From the NCBI GenBank assembly GCA_944333375.1, contig CALVKX010000085.1:1-8146 (forward strand): a stretch of 8,146 nucleotides of DNA, in the 5' to 3' direction. The position numbers were made by a program, and so were the translations under genes. The notes below the pieces were generated by a model, which saw only the letters and a program-made list of their open reading frames with translations, was not told where the DNA came from and did no database searches. Shown in pieces: positions 1-6,998 of this stretch. Numbering within the stretch: the stretch's first letter is position 1; the number at the start of each line of letters is the position of its first letter. The DNA is from an uncultured Eubacteriales bacterium (GTDB taxonomy: Bacteria > Bacillota_A > Clostridia > Christensenellales > Aristaeellaceae).

Positions 1-300
1 GCGGCCAGCCCGCAGGGTCCGTGGGGCCGCCCGGCGAATCCGCAGGGTCCGTATGGCCGCCCGGCGAATCCGCAGGGTCCGTATGGCCGTCCGGCGAACC
101 CGCAGGGTCCCTATGGCCGTCCGGCGAACCCGCAGGGTCCCTACGGCCGTCCCGCGAACCCGCAGGGTCCCTATGGCCGCCCGGCTAACCCGCAGGGCCC
201 CTACGGCCGTCCGGCGAACCCGCAGGGTCCCTACGGCCGTCCCGCGAACCCGCAGGGTCCCTATGGCCGTCCCGCCAATCCGCAGGGCGGTCCGCGCCCC
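1..300 (+). repeat. Ten tandem 30-bp units encoding [10 protein letters not shown] in the IF-2 N-terminus
   Basis: The array is in frame with infB. Units 2-9 (31-270) all encode exactly [10 protein letters not shown]. Unit 1 ([10 protein letters not shown]) and unit 10 ([10 protein letters not shown]) are degenerate edges. Among the eight identical peptide copies the DNA differs only at third codon positions: seven of the ten codons vary (Pro1, Ala2, Asn3, Gly6, Pro7, Tyr8, Arg10) and no change is non-synonymous. Only units 5 and 8 are identical in DNA. The peptide is rich in Pro, Gly, Tyr and Arg and should be disordered. IF-2 N-terminal extensions are variable in the family, but a strictly periodic decapeptide is not typical of those I know. 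More copies may lie upstream of the window. Confidence 0.96.
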
Positions 301-2340
301 ATGGGCGGCGGCTTTGGTGGAGGTCGCCCCGCCGGGGGCCGGCCTCCCATGGGCGGACGCAAGCCCGCGGTGGAGATGACGCCCTCGGTGGAGAAGGAGC
401 GCGTCAGCAACTACGATCCCAACAAGAAAAACTATGTCCGCCAGCACGACCCCGAACGCGTGGCCCGCAACCGCAAGCAGCTTGCGCGCGAGAACTTCAA
501 CGGCTTTGATGACGACGTGGTGCGCGGCGGCCGCAGGGCGCGCGTCAAAAAGCCCAGCGCCCAGCAGCTCATGGCCCCCATCAAGATTGAGAAGGCCTAT
601 ATGACCGCCGAGACCATCACCGTCAAGGATCTGACCGAGCGCATCGGCAAGCCCGCGGGCGAGATCCTCAAAAAGCTCCTGCTCCTGGGCGTGATGGCCA
701 ACATCAACAGCGAGCTGGACTTTGATACCGCGAGCCTCGTGTGCAGCGACTTTGGGGTCACGCTGGAGATGAACCTGGCCAAGACCGCCGAGGACGACCT
801 GGCGGAGACGGACTTTGAGGACGCGGAGGAGGACCTCCTGCCCCGTCCGCCCGTGGTCACCATCATGGGCCACGTCGATCACGGCAAGACCTCGCTGCTG
901 GACTATATCCGCCATTCGCACGTCACCTCCGGCGAGGCGGGCGGCATCACCCAGCACATCGGCGCCTATACCGTGACCGTGGACGGCCGCGTCATCACCT
1001 TCCTGGACACGCCGGGCCATGAGGCGTTCACCGCCATGCGTGCCCGCGGCGCGCAGGCGACCGACATCGCCATCCTCGTGGTGGCCGCCGACGACGGCGT
1101 GATGCCCCAGACCGTGGAGGCCATCAACCACGCCAAGGCCGCCGGGGTGCCCATCATCGTGGCCATCAACAAGATGGATAAGCCCGCCGCCAATCCCGAG
1201 CGGGTCAAGCAGGACCTGACCGCCTACGAGCTCGTGCCCGAGGAGTGGGGCGGCGACACCATCATGGTGCCCGTCAGCGCCCACACCGGCGAGGGCGTGG
1301 ACTCGCTTTTGGAGATGATCTTGCTGGAGGCCGACATGCAGCAGCTCAGGGCCAACCCCAACCGCATGGCCAAGGGCGTCATCATCGAGGCCAAGCTGGA
1401 CAAGGCGCGCGGCCCCGTGGCCACCGTGCTTTTGCAAAACGGCACGCTGCATGTGGGCGACAACATCGTCGCCGGCATGGCCGGCGGTCGCGTGCGCGCC
1501 ATGGTCAACGACCGGGGCGAGCGCGTGAACGAGGCGGGCCCCTCCATGCCGGTGGAGATCTCCGGCTTTACCGACGTGCCCAGCGCGGGCGACGACATGA
1601 TGGCCGTGGCCGACGACCATCTGGGCCGCCAGGTCGTGCAGGAGCGCCGCGACAAGCTCAAGGCCGCGCGCGCGGCCGCCTCCACCAAGGTGTCGCTGGA
1701 TAACCTCTTCAGCCGCATCGACCAGAGCAAGCTGACCAACCTCAACATCATCATCAAGGCCGACGTGCAGGGCAGCGTGGAGGCCGTCAAGCAGGCGCTG
1801 GAGAAATTGTCCAACGACGAGGTCAAGGTCCGCGTCCTGCACAGCGCCGTGGGCGCCATCACCAAGGACGACGTCAACCTTGCTTCCGCCTTCGACGCCA
1901 TCATCATCGGCTTCAACATCCGTCCCGACGCCTCCGCCCGCGAGGCCGCCGACCGCGAGGGCGTGGACGTGCGCCTCTACCGCGTCATCTATCAGGCCAT
2001 CGAGGACGTGCAGAAGGCCATGAAGGGCCTGCTGGAGCCGGAGTACAAGGAAGTCATGCTCGGCCACGCCGAGGTGCGCAACACCTTCCGCATCACGGGC
2101 GCGGGCACCGTCGCCGGCTGCTATGTCAAGGACGGCAAGCTCCAGCGCAACGCCGAGGTCCGTCTCATCCGCGATAACGTGGTGGTCTTTGAAGGCAAGC
2201 TCTCCAGCCTCAAGCGCTTCAAGGACGACGCCAAGGAGGTCGCCGAGGGCTACGAGTGCGGCGTGAGCTTTGACAACTTCAACGACATCAAGGAAGGCGA
2301 CGTGGTCGAGTGCTACGTCATGGAGGAGGTCGAGCGCTGA
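1..2340 (+). CDS. infB: Translation initiation factor IF-2, 5' end missing
   Basis: IF-2 is the GTPase that places initiator fMet-tRNA on the 30S subunit and promotes 50S joining. The frame is open from base 1, so the start lies upstream; 779 residues are visible. Using window residue numbers: 1-100 are decapeptide repeats; about 101-120 is a Gly/Arg/Pro tract; a charged linker follows; about 201-255 is the IF2_N domain (begins [20 protein letters not shown]); the G domain starts near 281. All GTPase motifs are intact: G1 GHVDHGKT (290-297), G2 with [10 protein letters not shown] (Thr317), G3 DTPGH (336-340), G4 NKMD (390-393), G5 SA (426-427). The rest covers domain II, domain III and the C-terminal fMet-tRNA-binding part, ending in the usual [12 protein letters not shown] region. 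Any methionine in the window, such as that at 301, is internal, because the repeats upstream are in frame and open. rbfA follows after 40 nt. Identification is certain; the N-terminal length is unknown. Confidence 0.98.
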   Translation, partial: AASPQGPWGRPANPQGPYGRPANPQGPYGRPANPQGPYGRPANPQGPYGRPANPQGPYGRPANPQGPYGRPANPQGPYGRPANPQGPYGRPANPQGGPRPMGGGFGGGRPAGGRPPMGGRKPAVEMTPSVEKERVSNYDPNKKNYVRQHDPERVARNRKQLARENFNGFDDDVVRGGRRARVKKPSAQQLMAPIKIEKAYMTAETITVKDLTERIGKPAGEILKKLLLLGVMANINSELDFDTASLVCSDFGVTLEMNLAKTAEDDLAETDFEDAEEDLLPRPPVVTIMGHVDHGKTSLLDYIRHSHVTSGEAGGITQHIGAYTVTVDGRVITFLDTPGHEAFTAMRARGAQATDIAILVVAADDGVMPQTVEAINHAKAAGVPIIVAINKMDKPAANPERVKQDLTAYELVPEEWGGDTIMVPVSAHTGEGVDSLLEMILLEADMQQLRANPNRMAKGVIIEAKLDKARGPVATVLLQNGTLHVGDNIVAGMAGGRVRAMVNDRGERVNEAGPSMPVEISGFTDVPSAGDDMMAVADDHLGRQVVQERRDKLKAARAAASTKVSLDNLFSRIDQSKLTNLNIIIKADVQGSVEAVKQALEKLSNDEVKVRVLHSAVGAITKDDVNLASAFDAIIIGFNIRPDASAREAADREGVDVRLYRVIYQAIEDVQKAMKGLLEPEYKEVMLGHAEVRNTFRITGAGTVAGCYVKDGKLQRNAEVRLIRDNVVVFEGKLSSLKRFKDDAKEVAEGYECGVSFDNFNDIKEGDVVECYVMEEVER

Positions 2341-2365
2341 GCGCTCCCTCCCCGGCCGACCGTTG

Positions 2366-2373
2366 TAAGGAAG
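2366..2373 (+). promoter_or_regulatory. Ribosome binding site that supports the TTG start of rbfA
   Basis: TAAGGAAG lies 7 nt before a TTG codon at 2381. No ATG or GTG in this frame is positioned near the conserved N-terminus (SYQRIDRISEQVRREV), so this Shine-Dalgarno sequence is the main support for a TTG start. Confidence 0.75.
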
Positions 2374-2380
2374 CGATCCA

Positions 2381-2767
2381 TTGAGCTATCAACGCATTGA
2401 CCGCATCTCCGAGCAGGTTCGCCGCGAGGTGGACCGCATCATCCGGGAGAGCCTTTCCGACCCGCGCATCCGGGGGACCTTCAGCGTAACGCGGGCCGAG
2501 GTGACGCGCGACCTTCGCTATGCCAAGATCTATATCAGCATCCTGGAGGAGGCAGACCGCGCGCCCATGATGGCCGCGCTCAAAAAAGCGGCGGGCTTTG
2601 TCCGCCATGAGCTGGGCCAGAGCATGATTATCCGCTATGCGCCCGAGATTCTCTTTGAGCTGGACAACAACATCGAATACGGCATCCATATCGCAACCGT
2701 ACTCAAGCAGGTGCGCCCGGAGGAAGAAACCAACGATGAACACGATGACGACCAGGAAAGGCCGTGA
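2381..2767 (+). CDS. rbfA: 30S ribosome-binding factor RbfA
   Basis: RbfA is a small single-KH-domain assembly factor that binds the immature 30S subunit near the 5' end of 16S rRNA. The product is 128 residues, normal for the family. Recognisable features are the N-terminal helix RIDRISEQVRREVDRII, then SDPRIRG, the strand VTRDLRYAKIYISIL, a helix with KKAAGFVRHEL where the KH kink occurs, and the closing strand and helix around APEILFELDNNIEYGIHI. The start is TTG, supported by a Shine-Dalgarno sequence just upstream; TTG starts are often used for modest expression. The gene is 40 nt after infB. Its last 32 nt are overlapped by nrnA in another frame, and its acidic tail (EEETNDEHDDDQERP) is encoded largely in that overlap, so the tail sequence may be partly a by-product of the overlap. 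Confidence 0.95.
   Translation: MSYQRIDRISEQVRREVDRIIRESLSDPRIRGTFSVTRAEVTRDLRYAKIYISILEEADRAPMMAALKKAAGFVRHELGQSMIIRYAPEILFELDNNIEYGIHIATVLKQVRPEEETNDEHDDDQERP
2719..2726 (+). promoter_or_regulatory. Ribosome binding site that fixes the nrnA start, inside rbfA
   Basis: GGAGGAAG sits 9 nt before the ATG at 2736. It favours that start over the more upstream in-frame ATG at 2637, which would add 33 non-family residues, and over the ATG at 2745, for which the spacing is too long. Confidence 0.75.
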
Positions 2768-3734
2768 CCTTTGCAGCCAGGTGCTGTCCGCCGTCCAGGG
2801 GGCGGACAGCGTCTTGCTGTTTTGCCATATCTCGCCGGACGGGGACACCCTGGGCAGCGCCATGGCCCTCAGGCTCCGCCTTGCCGCCATGGGAAAGTCC
2901 GTGCGGGTGCTTTTGGACGGCGAGGTGCCTTCCAGCCTGGACTATCTGCTGAAATTCGGCGAAGTGGAAAAGCCCGGGGAACCATGGGCGGCGGACCTGG
3001 CGCTGGCGGTGGATGTAAGCTGCCGCGAGCGGCTGGGAGCGTGTGAAAAAGCCTTTGACGCCGCGAGGCGGACGGCGCTGGTGGATCATCACGGGAGCAA
3101 TCCCGGATTTGCCGATCTGAGCTGGATCGACGGCGACGCGCCCGCGACCGCCGTGGTGGTCTACCGGCTGCTCGAAGCCATGGGCGGCCCTGTCTCCCGG
3201 GACGAGGCCATCTGCCTGTATACGGCGCTTTCCACGGATACGGGTAATTTTCTTTATGCGAGCACAAACGCCGAGAGCTTTTGCATCATGAGCGCGCTCA
3301 TGGAGGCGGGCCTCCCGCTGGCGGAGTACGGCCGCCGCCTGTTTCGCGTCAAGGAGGTCCCCTTCGTCAGGCTGCTGGGCCGGGCGCTGCCGTCGCTGCG
3401 CCTTACCTGCGGCGGCAGGGTCGCGGGGCTCAGACTGACCGCCGCTCAGATGGAGCAGGCGGGGGTGCGCTCTGCCCATGCCGACGGCGTGGTGGACTAT
3501 GCCATCGACCTGGAGGGCGTATCGCTGGCCTATTTTGCGCGCGAGACGGAGAACGGCCAGGTGAAGGTGAGCCTGCGCGCGCTGGAGCCGTATCGCGTGG
3601 ACGAGGTGGCGGCGCGCTTCGGAGGAGGTGGCCATCGCCTCGCCAGCGGCCTGACGGTGAAAAGGCCGCTGGAGGAGATCGCTTTGCAGATCGAGGCGGC
3701 GTTGGCCGATGTCCTGGGGAGCGCGGAGGAATGA
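2736..3734 (+). CDS. nrnA: DHH/DHHA1 phosphoesterase, NrnA-type oligoribonuclease / pAp phosphatase
   Basis: NrnA-type enzymes degrade 2-5 nt RNA fragments from the 5' end and dephosphorylate pAp, using Mn2+ held by DHH motifs. The 332-residue product matches the family length. The motifs are intact: HISPDGD (His31, Asp35, Asp37), Asp93 in LAVDVS, DHH at 117-119 in VDHHGSN, Asp168 in LSTDTGNF, and the substrate-binding GGGGH at 296-300 of the C-terminal DHHA1 domain. The ATG is chosen from a good Shine-Dalgarno sequence, giving a 32-nt overlap with rbfA; the stop codon overlaps the truB start as ATGA. This location between rbfA and truB is common in Clostridia. Which substrate dominates (nanoRNA, pAp or a cyclic dinucleotide product such as pApA) cannot be read from the sequence. 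Confidence 0.93.
   Translation: MNTMTTRKGRDLCSQVLSAVQGADSVLLFCHISPDGDTLGSAMALRLRLAAMGKSVRVLLDGEVPSSLDYLLKFGEVEKPGEPWAADLALAVDVSCRERLGACEKAFDAARRTALVDHHGSNPGFADLSWIDGDAPATAVVVYRLLEAMGGPVSRDEAICLYTALSTDTGNFLYASTNAESFCIMSALMEAGLPLAEYGRRLFRVKEVPFVRLLGRALPSLRLTCGGRVAGLRLTAAQMEQAGVRSAHADGVVDYAIDLEGVSLAYFARETENGQVKVSLRALEPYRVDEVAARFGGGGHRLASGLTVKRPLEEIALQIEAALADVLGSAEE
3725..3730 (+). promoter_or_regulatory. Purine-rich GGAGGA directly abutting the truB start
   Basis: GGAGGA touches the ATG at 3731 with no spacer, so it is too close to work as a normal Shine-Dalgarno sequence. GGGGA at 3716-3720 has usable spacing (10 nt). With the ATGA stop/start overlap, truB is probably translated mainly by ribosomes that have just ended nrnA. 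Confidence 0.4.
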
Positions 3735-4645
3735 CGCAGTCAACGCCGCTGTGCGGCTTTTTAAACGTCCTCAAGCCGCCGGGAATGTCATCGGCGCAGG
3801 TGGTGGGCTATGTCCGCCGCCTGATGGACGGCGCCAAGGTGGGGCACGCGGGCACGCTCGACCCCGAGGCGGCCGGCGTTCTGCCGTTGATGGTGGGCAA
3901 GGCGGCGCGCCTGTTTGGCTATCTGCAGGACAAGGAAAAGGAATACGTGGCGGAGGCCGCCTTCGGCGTGGCGACGGATACGCAGGATGCGCAGGGCGCG
4001 CCCGTGGAGACGGGGGAGAACTGGCCGGACCGGGAGGAAATTGCCTCGGCGCTCGAGCGCTTTACGGGAACCATCCTGCAAACGCCGCCCATGTACAGCG
4101 CGATCAAGCAGGGCGGCCGCCGGCTCTACGAGCTTGCGCGCAGCGGACGCGAAGCGCAGGTCAGCGCGCGCGAGGTCACCGTGTACGCCCTGAACCTGCG
4201 TTCCCTCACGCCCCGGCACGGCGCGCTATTGCACATTCGCTGCTCCGGGGGCTTTTATGTGCGCACGCTCTGCCACGACCTGGGACAGGCGCTGGGCTGT
4301 CCGGCGCACATGCGGTTCCTGCTGCGCACCCGTAGCGGTCCCTTCACCCTGGAGACGGCGGCGACGCTGGAGGAACTCGCCAGCCGGGCGCAGGCGGGCA
4401 CGCTGAGCCGATGCCTGCTGCCGCTTGAGGTGGCGCTGGACGGCATGCCCATGGCGGACGTTCCCGAGGATCTGGAAAAGCCGGTTCGCAACGGGGGCTA
4501 CCTGCCCTGGGAGCGCTTTGCGCCGCTGGCGGGGGGCCGGGCCGCGGAAGGCTCGCCCTTTGGACTGCGGCTGAACGGCGCGCTGTGCGCCATCGCGGAG
4601 CGTCAGGACGACGTGGTCCGCATGCGGACATGGCTGGGGCAATGA
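3731..4645 (+). CDS. truB: tRNA pseudouridine(55) synthase TruB
   Basis: TruB isomerises U55 in the T-loop of most tRNAs to pseudouridine. The 304-residue product is of normal length. The N-terminal family signature GFLNVLKPPGMSS is at 9-21, and the catalytic motif GHAGTLDPEAAGVLPL carries Asp44 as nucleophile. The KEKEYVAEAAFG segment, PPMYSAIKQGGRRLYELAR and the GGFYVRTLCHDLG core strand follow in the usual order. The C-terminal part (about 230-304) fits the small TruB C-terminal/PUA-like RNA-binding region. The chosen ATG overlaps the nrnA stop by 4 nt (ATGA), which suggests translational coupling; no better start precedes the conserved region. ribF follows after 16 nt. A much longer open frame upstream is only an overlap with nrnA. 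Confidence 0.96.
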   Translation: MTQSTPLCGFLNVLKPPGMSSAQVVGYVRRLMDGAKVGHAGTLDPEAAGVLPLMVGKAARLFGYLQDKEKEYVAEAAFGVATDTQDAQGAPVETGENWPDREEIASALERFTGTILQTPPMYSAIKQGGRRLYELARSGREAQVSAREVTVYALNLRSLTPRHGALLHIRCSGGFYVRTLCHDLGQALGCPAHMRFLLRTRSGPFTLETAATLEELASRAQAGTLSRCLLPLEVALDGMPMADVPEDLEKPVRNGGYLPWERFAPLAGGRAAEGSPFGLRLNGALCAIAERQDDVVRMRTWLGQ

Positions 4646-4661
4646 GATAGGAGGACGAGAG

Positions 4662-5456
4662 ATGCAGACCGTTCTGGACGGCCGGTATGCGGCCGGGCGC
4701 AGCGTGGTGGCGCTGGGCATGTTTGACGGCGTACATATCGGCCATCAGGTGCTGCTGAAAAAGGGGCGCGCGCTCGCCGACCGCTGCGGCGCGCCGCTGG
4801 TGGCGTGCACCTTCATGGAGCACCCGCTCAGCCTGATCGCCCCGGAGAAATGCCCGCCCATGCTGACCACCTTTGACGAGCGGGCCGCGCTGATGGAGGC
4901 GCTGGGGGTGGATGTGCTCTATGCGATGCCCTTTGACCGTTCGGTGATGGACATGCCGCCGGAGGTGTACGTGGGAGACCTGGTGCGCCAGTTTCATCCC
5001 ACGGATGTGGTGTGCGGCTACAATCATACGTTCGGGAAAAAGGGCGGGGGAACGCCGGCGCTGCTCTCGGCGCTGGGCGGCGCGCTGGGCTTTGTCACGT
5101 CGGTGGTGCCGCGCATCACCCTGCGCGGCCAGGAGGTCAGCTCGACCGCGATCCGACAGCGGATCGGCCAGGGCGACGTGACGGCCGCCCGCGAACTGCT
5201 GGGCCGCCCCTATCTGCGCCAGGCGGCGGTGGCGGCGCATGAGGGCGGGAGATGGGAATTGTACATGATGCCCAACGGCAAGCAGGATGTGCCCCGGGGC
5301 GTGTACCGGGCGCTGTGCTCGGACGCGGAGCACACCTGGCCGGCGCTCGTGCGGGTCAAGCGCGCGGGAAGGGCCGTCTGCCGCCTGCCGCACGCGACGG
5401 CGCTGCATGACGAAATGAGCATCCGTTTTATTGCCAACCTGTCGGTTGACTGCTGA
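4662..5456 (+). CDS. ribF: RibF-type FAD synthetase with degenerate riboflavin kinase domain
   Basis: RibF normally makes FMN from riboflavin (C-terminal kinase) and FAD from FMN (N-terminal adenylyltransferase), and is usually about 300-320 residues. This product has 264. The adenylyltransferase half is complete: GMFDGVHIGH (19-28), GYNHTFGKKGGG (119-130) and VSSTAIRQRI (159-168), then LGRPY. After that the kinase half is abbreviated: the GFPTAN ATP/Mg-binding motif and the NIGxRPTF segment are not visible. Only PRGVY, resembling the family's P-x-GVY strand, and a final strand (SIRFIANL) remain. The same region in the other frames shows no kinase motifs, so a simple frameshift is unlikely. 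The inferred activity is FMN adenylylation only, with kinase supplied elsewhere. The start follows TAGGAGGA (4648-4655) at 7 nt. truB lies just upstream and a glycosyltransferase gene 18 nt downstream. Confidence 0.88.
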   Translation: MQTVLDGRYAAGRSVVALGMFDGVHIGHQVLLKKGRALADRCGAPLVACTFMEHPLSLIAPEKCPPMLTTFDERAALMEALGVDVLYAMPFDRSVMDMPPEVYVGDLVRQFHPTDVVCGYNHTFGKKGGGTPALLSALGGALGFVTSVVPRITLRGQEVSSTAIRQRIGQGDVTAARELLGRPYLRQAAVAAHEGGRWELYMMPNGKQDVPRGVYRALCSDAEHTWPALVRVKRAGRAVCRLPHATALHDEMSIRFIANLSVDC

Positions 5457-5474
5457 CCCCAAAGGAGCGATGAT

Positions 5475-6944
5475 ATGCACAAGAAGCTTTGGCAGGAACT
5501 GCTTTACTGGGTATTGATCGCGGCGCTGCTGACGGCGGGCGGCTTTCTGCTCTTTACAAAGCTGGGCGAGACGGGCATCAGCGACTGCGACGAGGCGCGC
5601 CACGGCATCAACGCCTATGAGATGATGCAAAGCGGCGACTACGTCGTGACCACCTACCGCGGGGAGCCGGACTACTGGAACCTCAAGCCTCCGCTGACGG
5701 ATTACTGCATCATCCTGGGCTACCGCCTCTTTGGCTTCAACGCCCTGGGGCTGCGCTTCTACAGCGCGCTGAGCATGCTGCTGACGATGATCCTCCTCGC
5801 GATGTGGACCAAGCGGCGCTTCGGCAGCGTCGCCAGCTTGTGCACACAGCTGCTGCTGCTGGGCTGCGCCTTCGTCTATGGCGCGCATTTCGCCCGCTTT
5901 GGCGACGCGGACGCGCAGATGCTGCTGTTTTACACCGCGGGGATGCTGTGCATGCTGGACAGCAGGCGAAACCTTCGTCTGCTCTATGGCACGGCCATCT
6001 GCTTCGGGCTGGCGTTCATGAGCAAAAGCTGGCACGCCGCGCTCATCCCCGTGACCTGCCTGGCCTACCTGTGCGTCACCGGCGAGATCCGCAGGCTCCG
6101 CCCCCGCCATTATGCCGCGCTGGTGGTGTTTGGCCTCCTGCCCATCGCGCCCTGGGCCATCGCGCGCTTCCAGCGGGATGGGCTGGTGTTCTTTGAAAAG
6201 ATGCTTTCCATCGACGTGCTCAAGCGCGCGACGACCGTGCACGAGGAGCACAGGGGCGACGCGCTGTACTACGTGCGGTACCTGCTGTCCGACCCCGCCA
6301 TCGTCGCGGCGGGCGCCGCCGTCTTGGTGGCGCTGGTGTGGAAGGCTGCGCAGCGCTCCCGCCTGACCCATGAGCAGTGGGGTATCCTGCTGTGGTTTGC
6401 CCTGCCGCTTTTGCTCTACACCCTGTGTGTGAGCAAGCTGTCGTGGTACATTTTCGTCTCCCTGCCCGCGCTGGCCGTCGGCTTCGGGCTCGCGGGGCGC
6501 AAGCTGGCAAGAGGCGTGCTGCAAGCGGGCTGGAAGGCGGTTCCCCGCGTGGGATGCCTGCTGGCCGCGGCCGCGGTGATGGCTTTCATGGGCGTAACGA
6601 ACTGGGAGAACGTGCGCGCGTCGGGCAACAGCGACCGCTACCAGCGTTTGCTATGGGAGATGTTTGACCGCGAGCTGGACCCGGGCACCCGCATCTATGT
6701 GCAGTACGAGTCCGAAAACAACTATTACGCGGTCGACTACCGCTCCTGGGTGCAGGATGACGAGCTGACGGCGATGCTCGCGGGCGACCTGGTGTGCGTC
6801 AACGGCGGCATCGAGGCGTTTTGCCAGGAGCAGGAACGGGCCTACCTGATCTGCCACGACGTGGGCATGGATTGGGATATCCTGGGAGAGTATCCCGTGC
6901 TCTACGAGGACGGGCCGATCATGCTGCTGGAAAATCTGAATTAA
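5475..6944 (+). CDS. GT39/ArnT-like membrane glycosyltransferase
   Basis: This 489-residue integral membrane protein has the layout of GT39/ArnT-type enzymes, which move a sugar from a polyprenyl-phosphate donor to an acceptor on the outer face of the membrane. A transmembrane segment at about 9-28 is followed by an outer loop with the catalytic-type Asp39-Glu40 (DCDEARHG), SGDYVVTTYRGEPDYWNLKPP (the family's SGDW..KPPL region, with N where F or E-K is usual) and FGFNALGLRF. Further family-like points are ARFGDADAQ (Asp144, Asp146), LAFMSKSW (Lys184) and SKLSWYIFVSLPALA (Lys321). About ten more hydrophobic stretches run to residue 380, then a soluble C-terminal part of about 110 residues. AAAGGAG (5461-5467) precedes the ATG by 7 nt. 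It is probably the last gene of the operon. Donor and acceptor cannot be inferred. Confidence 0.85.
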   Translation: MHKKLWQELLYWVLIAALLTAGGFLLFTKLGETGISDCDEARHGINAYEMMQSGDYVVTTYRGEPDYWNLKPPLTDYCIILGYRLFGFNALGLRFYSALSMLLTMILLAMWTKRRFGSVASLCTQLLLLGCAFVYGAHFARFGDADAQMLLFYTAGMLCMLDSRRNLRLLYGTAICFGLAFMSKSWHAALIPVTCLAYLCVTGEIRRLRPRHYAALVVFGLLPIAPWAIARFQRDGLVFFEKMLSIDVLKRATTVHEEHRGDALYYVRYLLSDPAIVAAGAAVLVALVWKAAQRSRLTHEQWGILLWFALPLLLYTLCVSKLSWYIFVSLPALAVGFGLAGRKLARGVLQAGWKAVPRVGCLLAAAAVMAFMGVTNWENVRASGNSDRYQRLLWEMFDRELDPGTRIYVQYESENNYYAVDYRSWVQDDELTAMLAGDLVCVNGGIEAFCQEQERAYLICHDVGMDWDILGEYPVLYEDGPIMLLENLN

Positions 6945-6948
6945 AAAA

Positions 6949-6985
6949 GAAGGCGCTTTCCGAAAGAAATTCGGAAAGCGCCTTC
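6949..6985 (-). terminator. Rho-independent terminator between convergent genes
   Basis: A perfect 16-bp stem (6949-6964 with 6970-6985) closes a 5-nt loop. Read on the minus strand, the stem is followed by six T residues (the A-run at 6943-6948), so it is a strong terminator for the coiled-coil gene, whose stop is 14 nt away. On the plus strand the stem is followed by TCACAGG without a T-run, so any effect on the glycosyltransferase transcript would come from the hairpin alone. The minus-strand T-tract overlaps the glycosyltransferase stop codon. Confidence 0.9.
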
Positions 6986-6998
6986 TCACAGGCGTTCA

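Noticed and set aside
53..379. Arginine-rich 108-residue open frame over the infB repeat.
   Set aside because: It is the +2-shifted reading of the 30-bp repeats; the periodic composition keeps all frames open. The infB frame continues into conserved IF-2 sequence.
2703..3743. A 346-residue minus-strand open frame.
   Set aside because: It is antisense to nrnA, whose catalytic motifs are all intact; composition is typical of a shadow frame.
4344..6524. A 726-residue minus-strand open frame.
   Set aside because: It is antisense to truB, ribF and the glycosyltransferase gene, has no recognisable domain and is rich in His, Arg, Gln and Ala as expected of antisense frames in GC-rich DNA.
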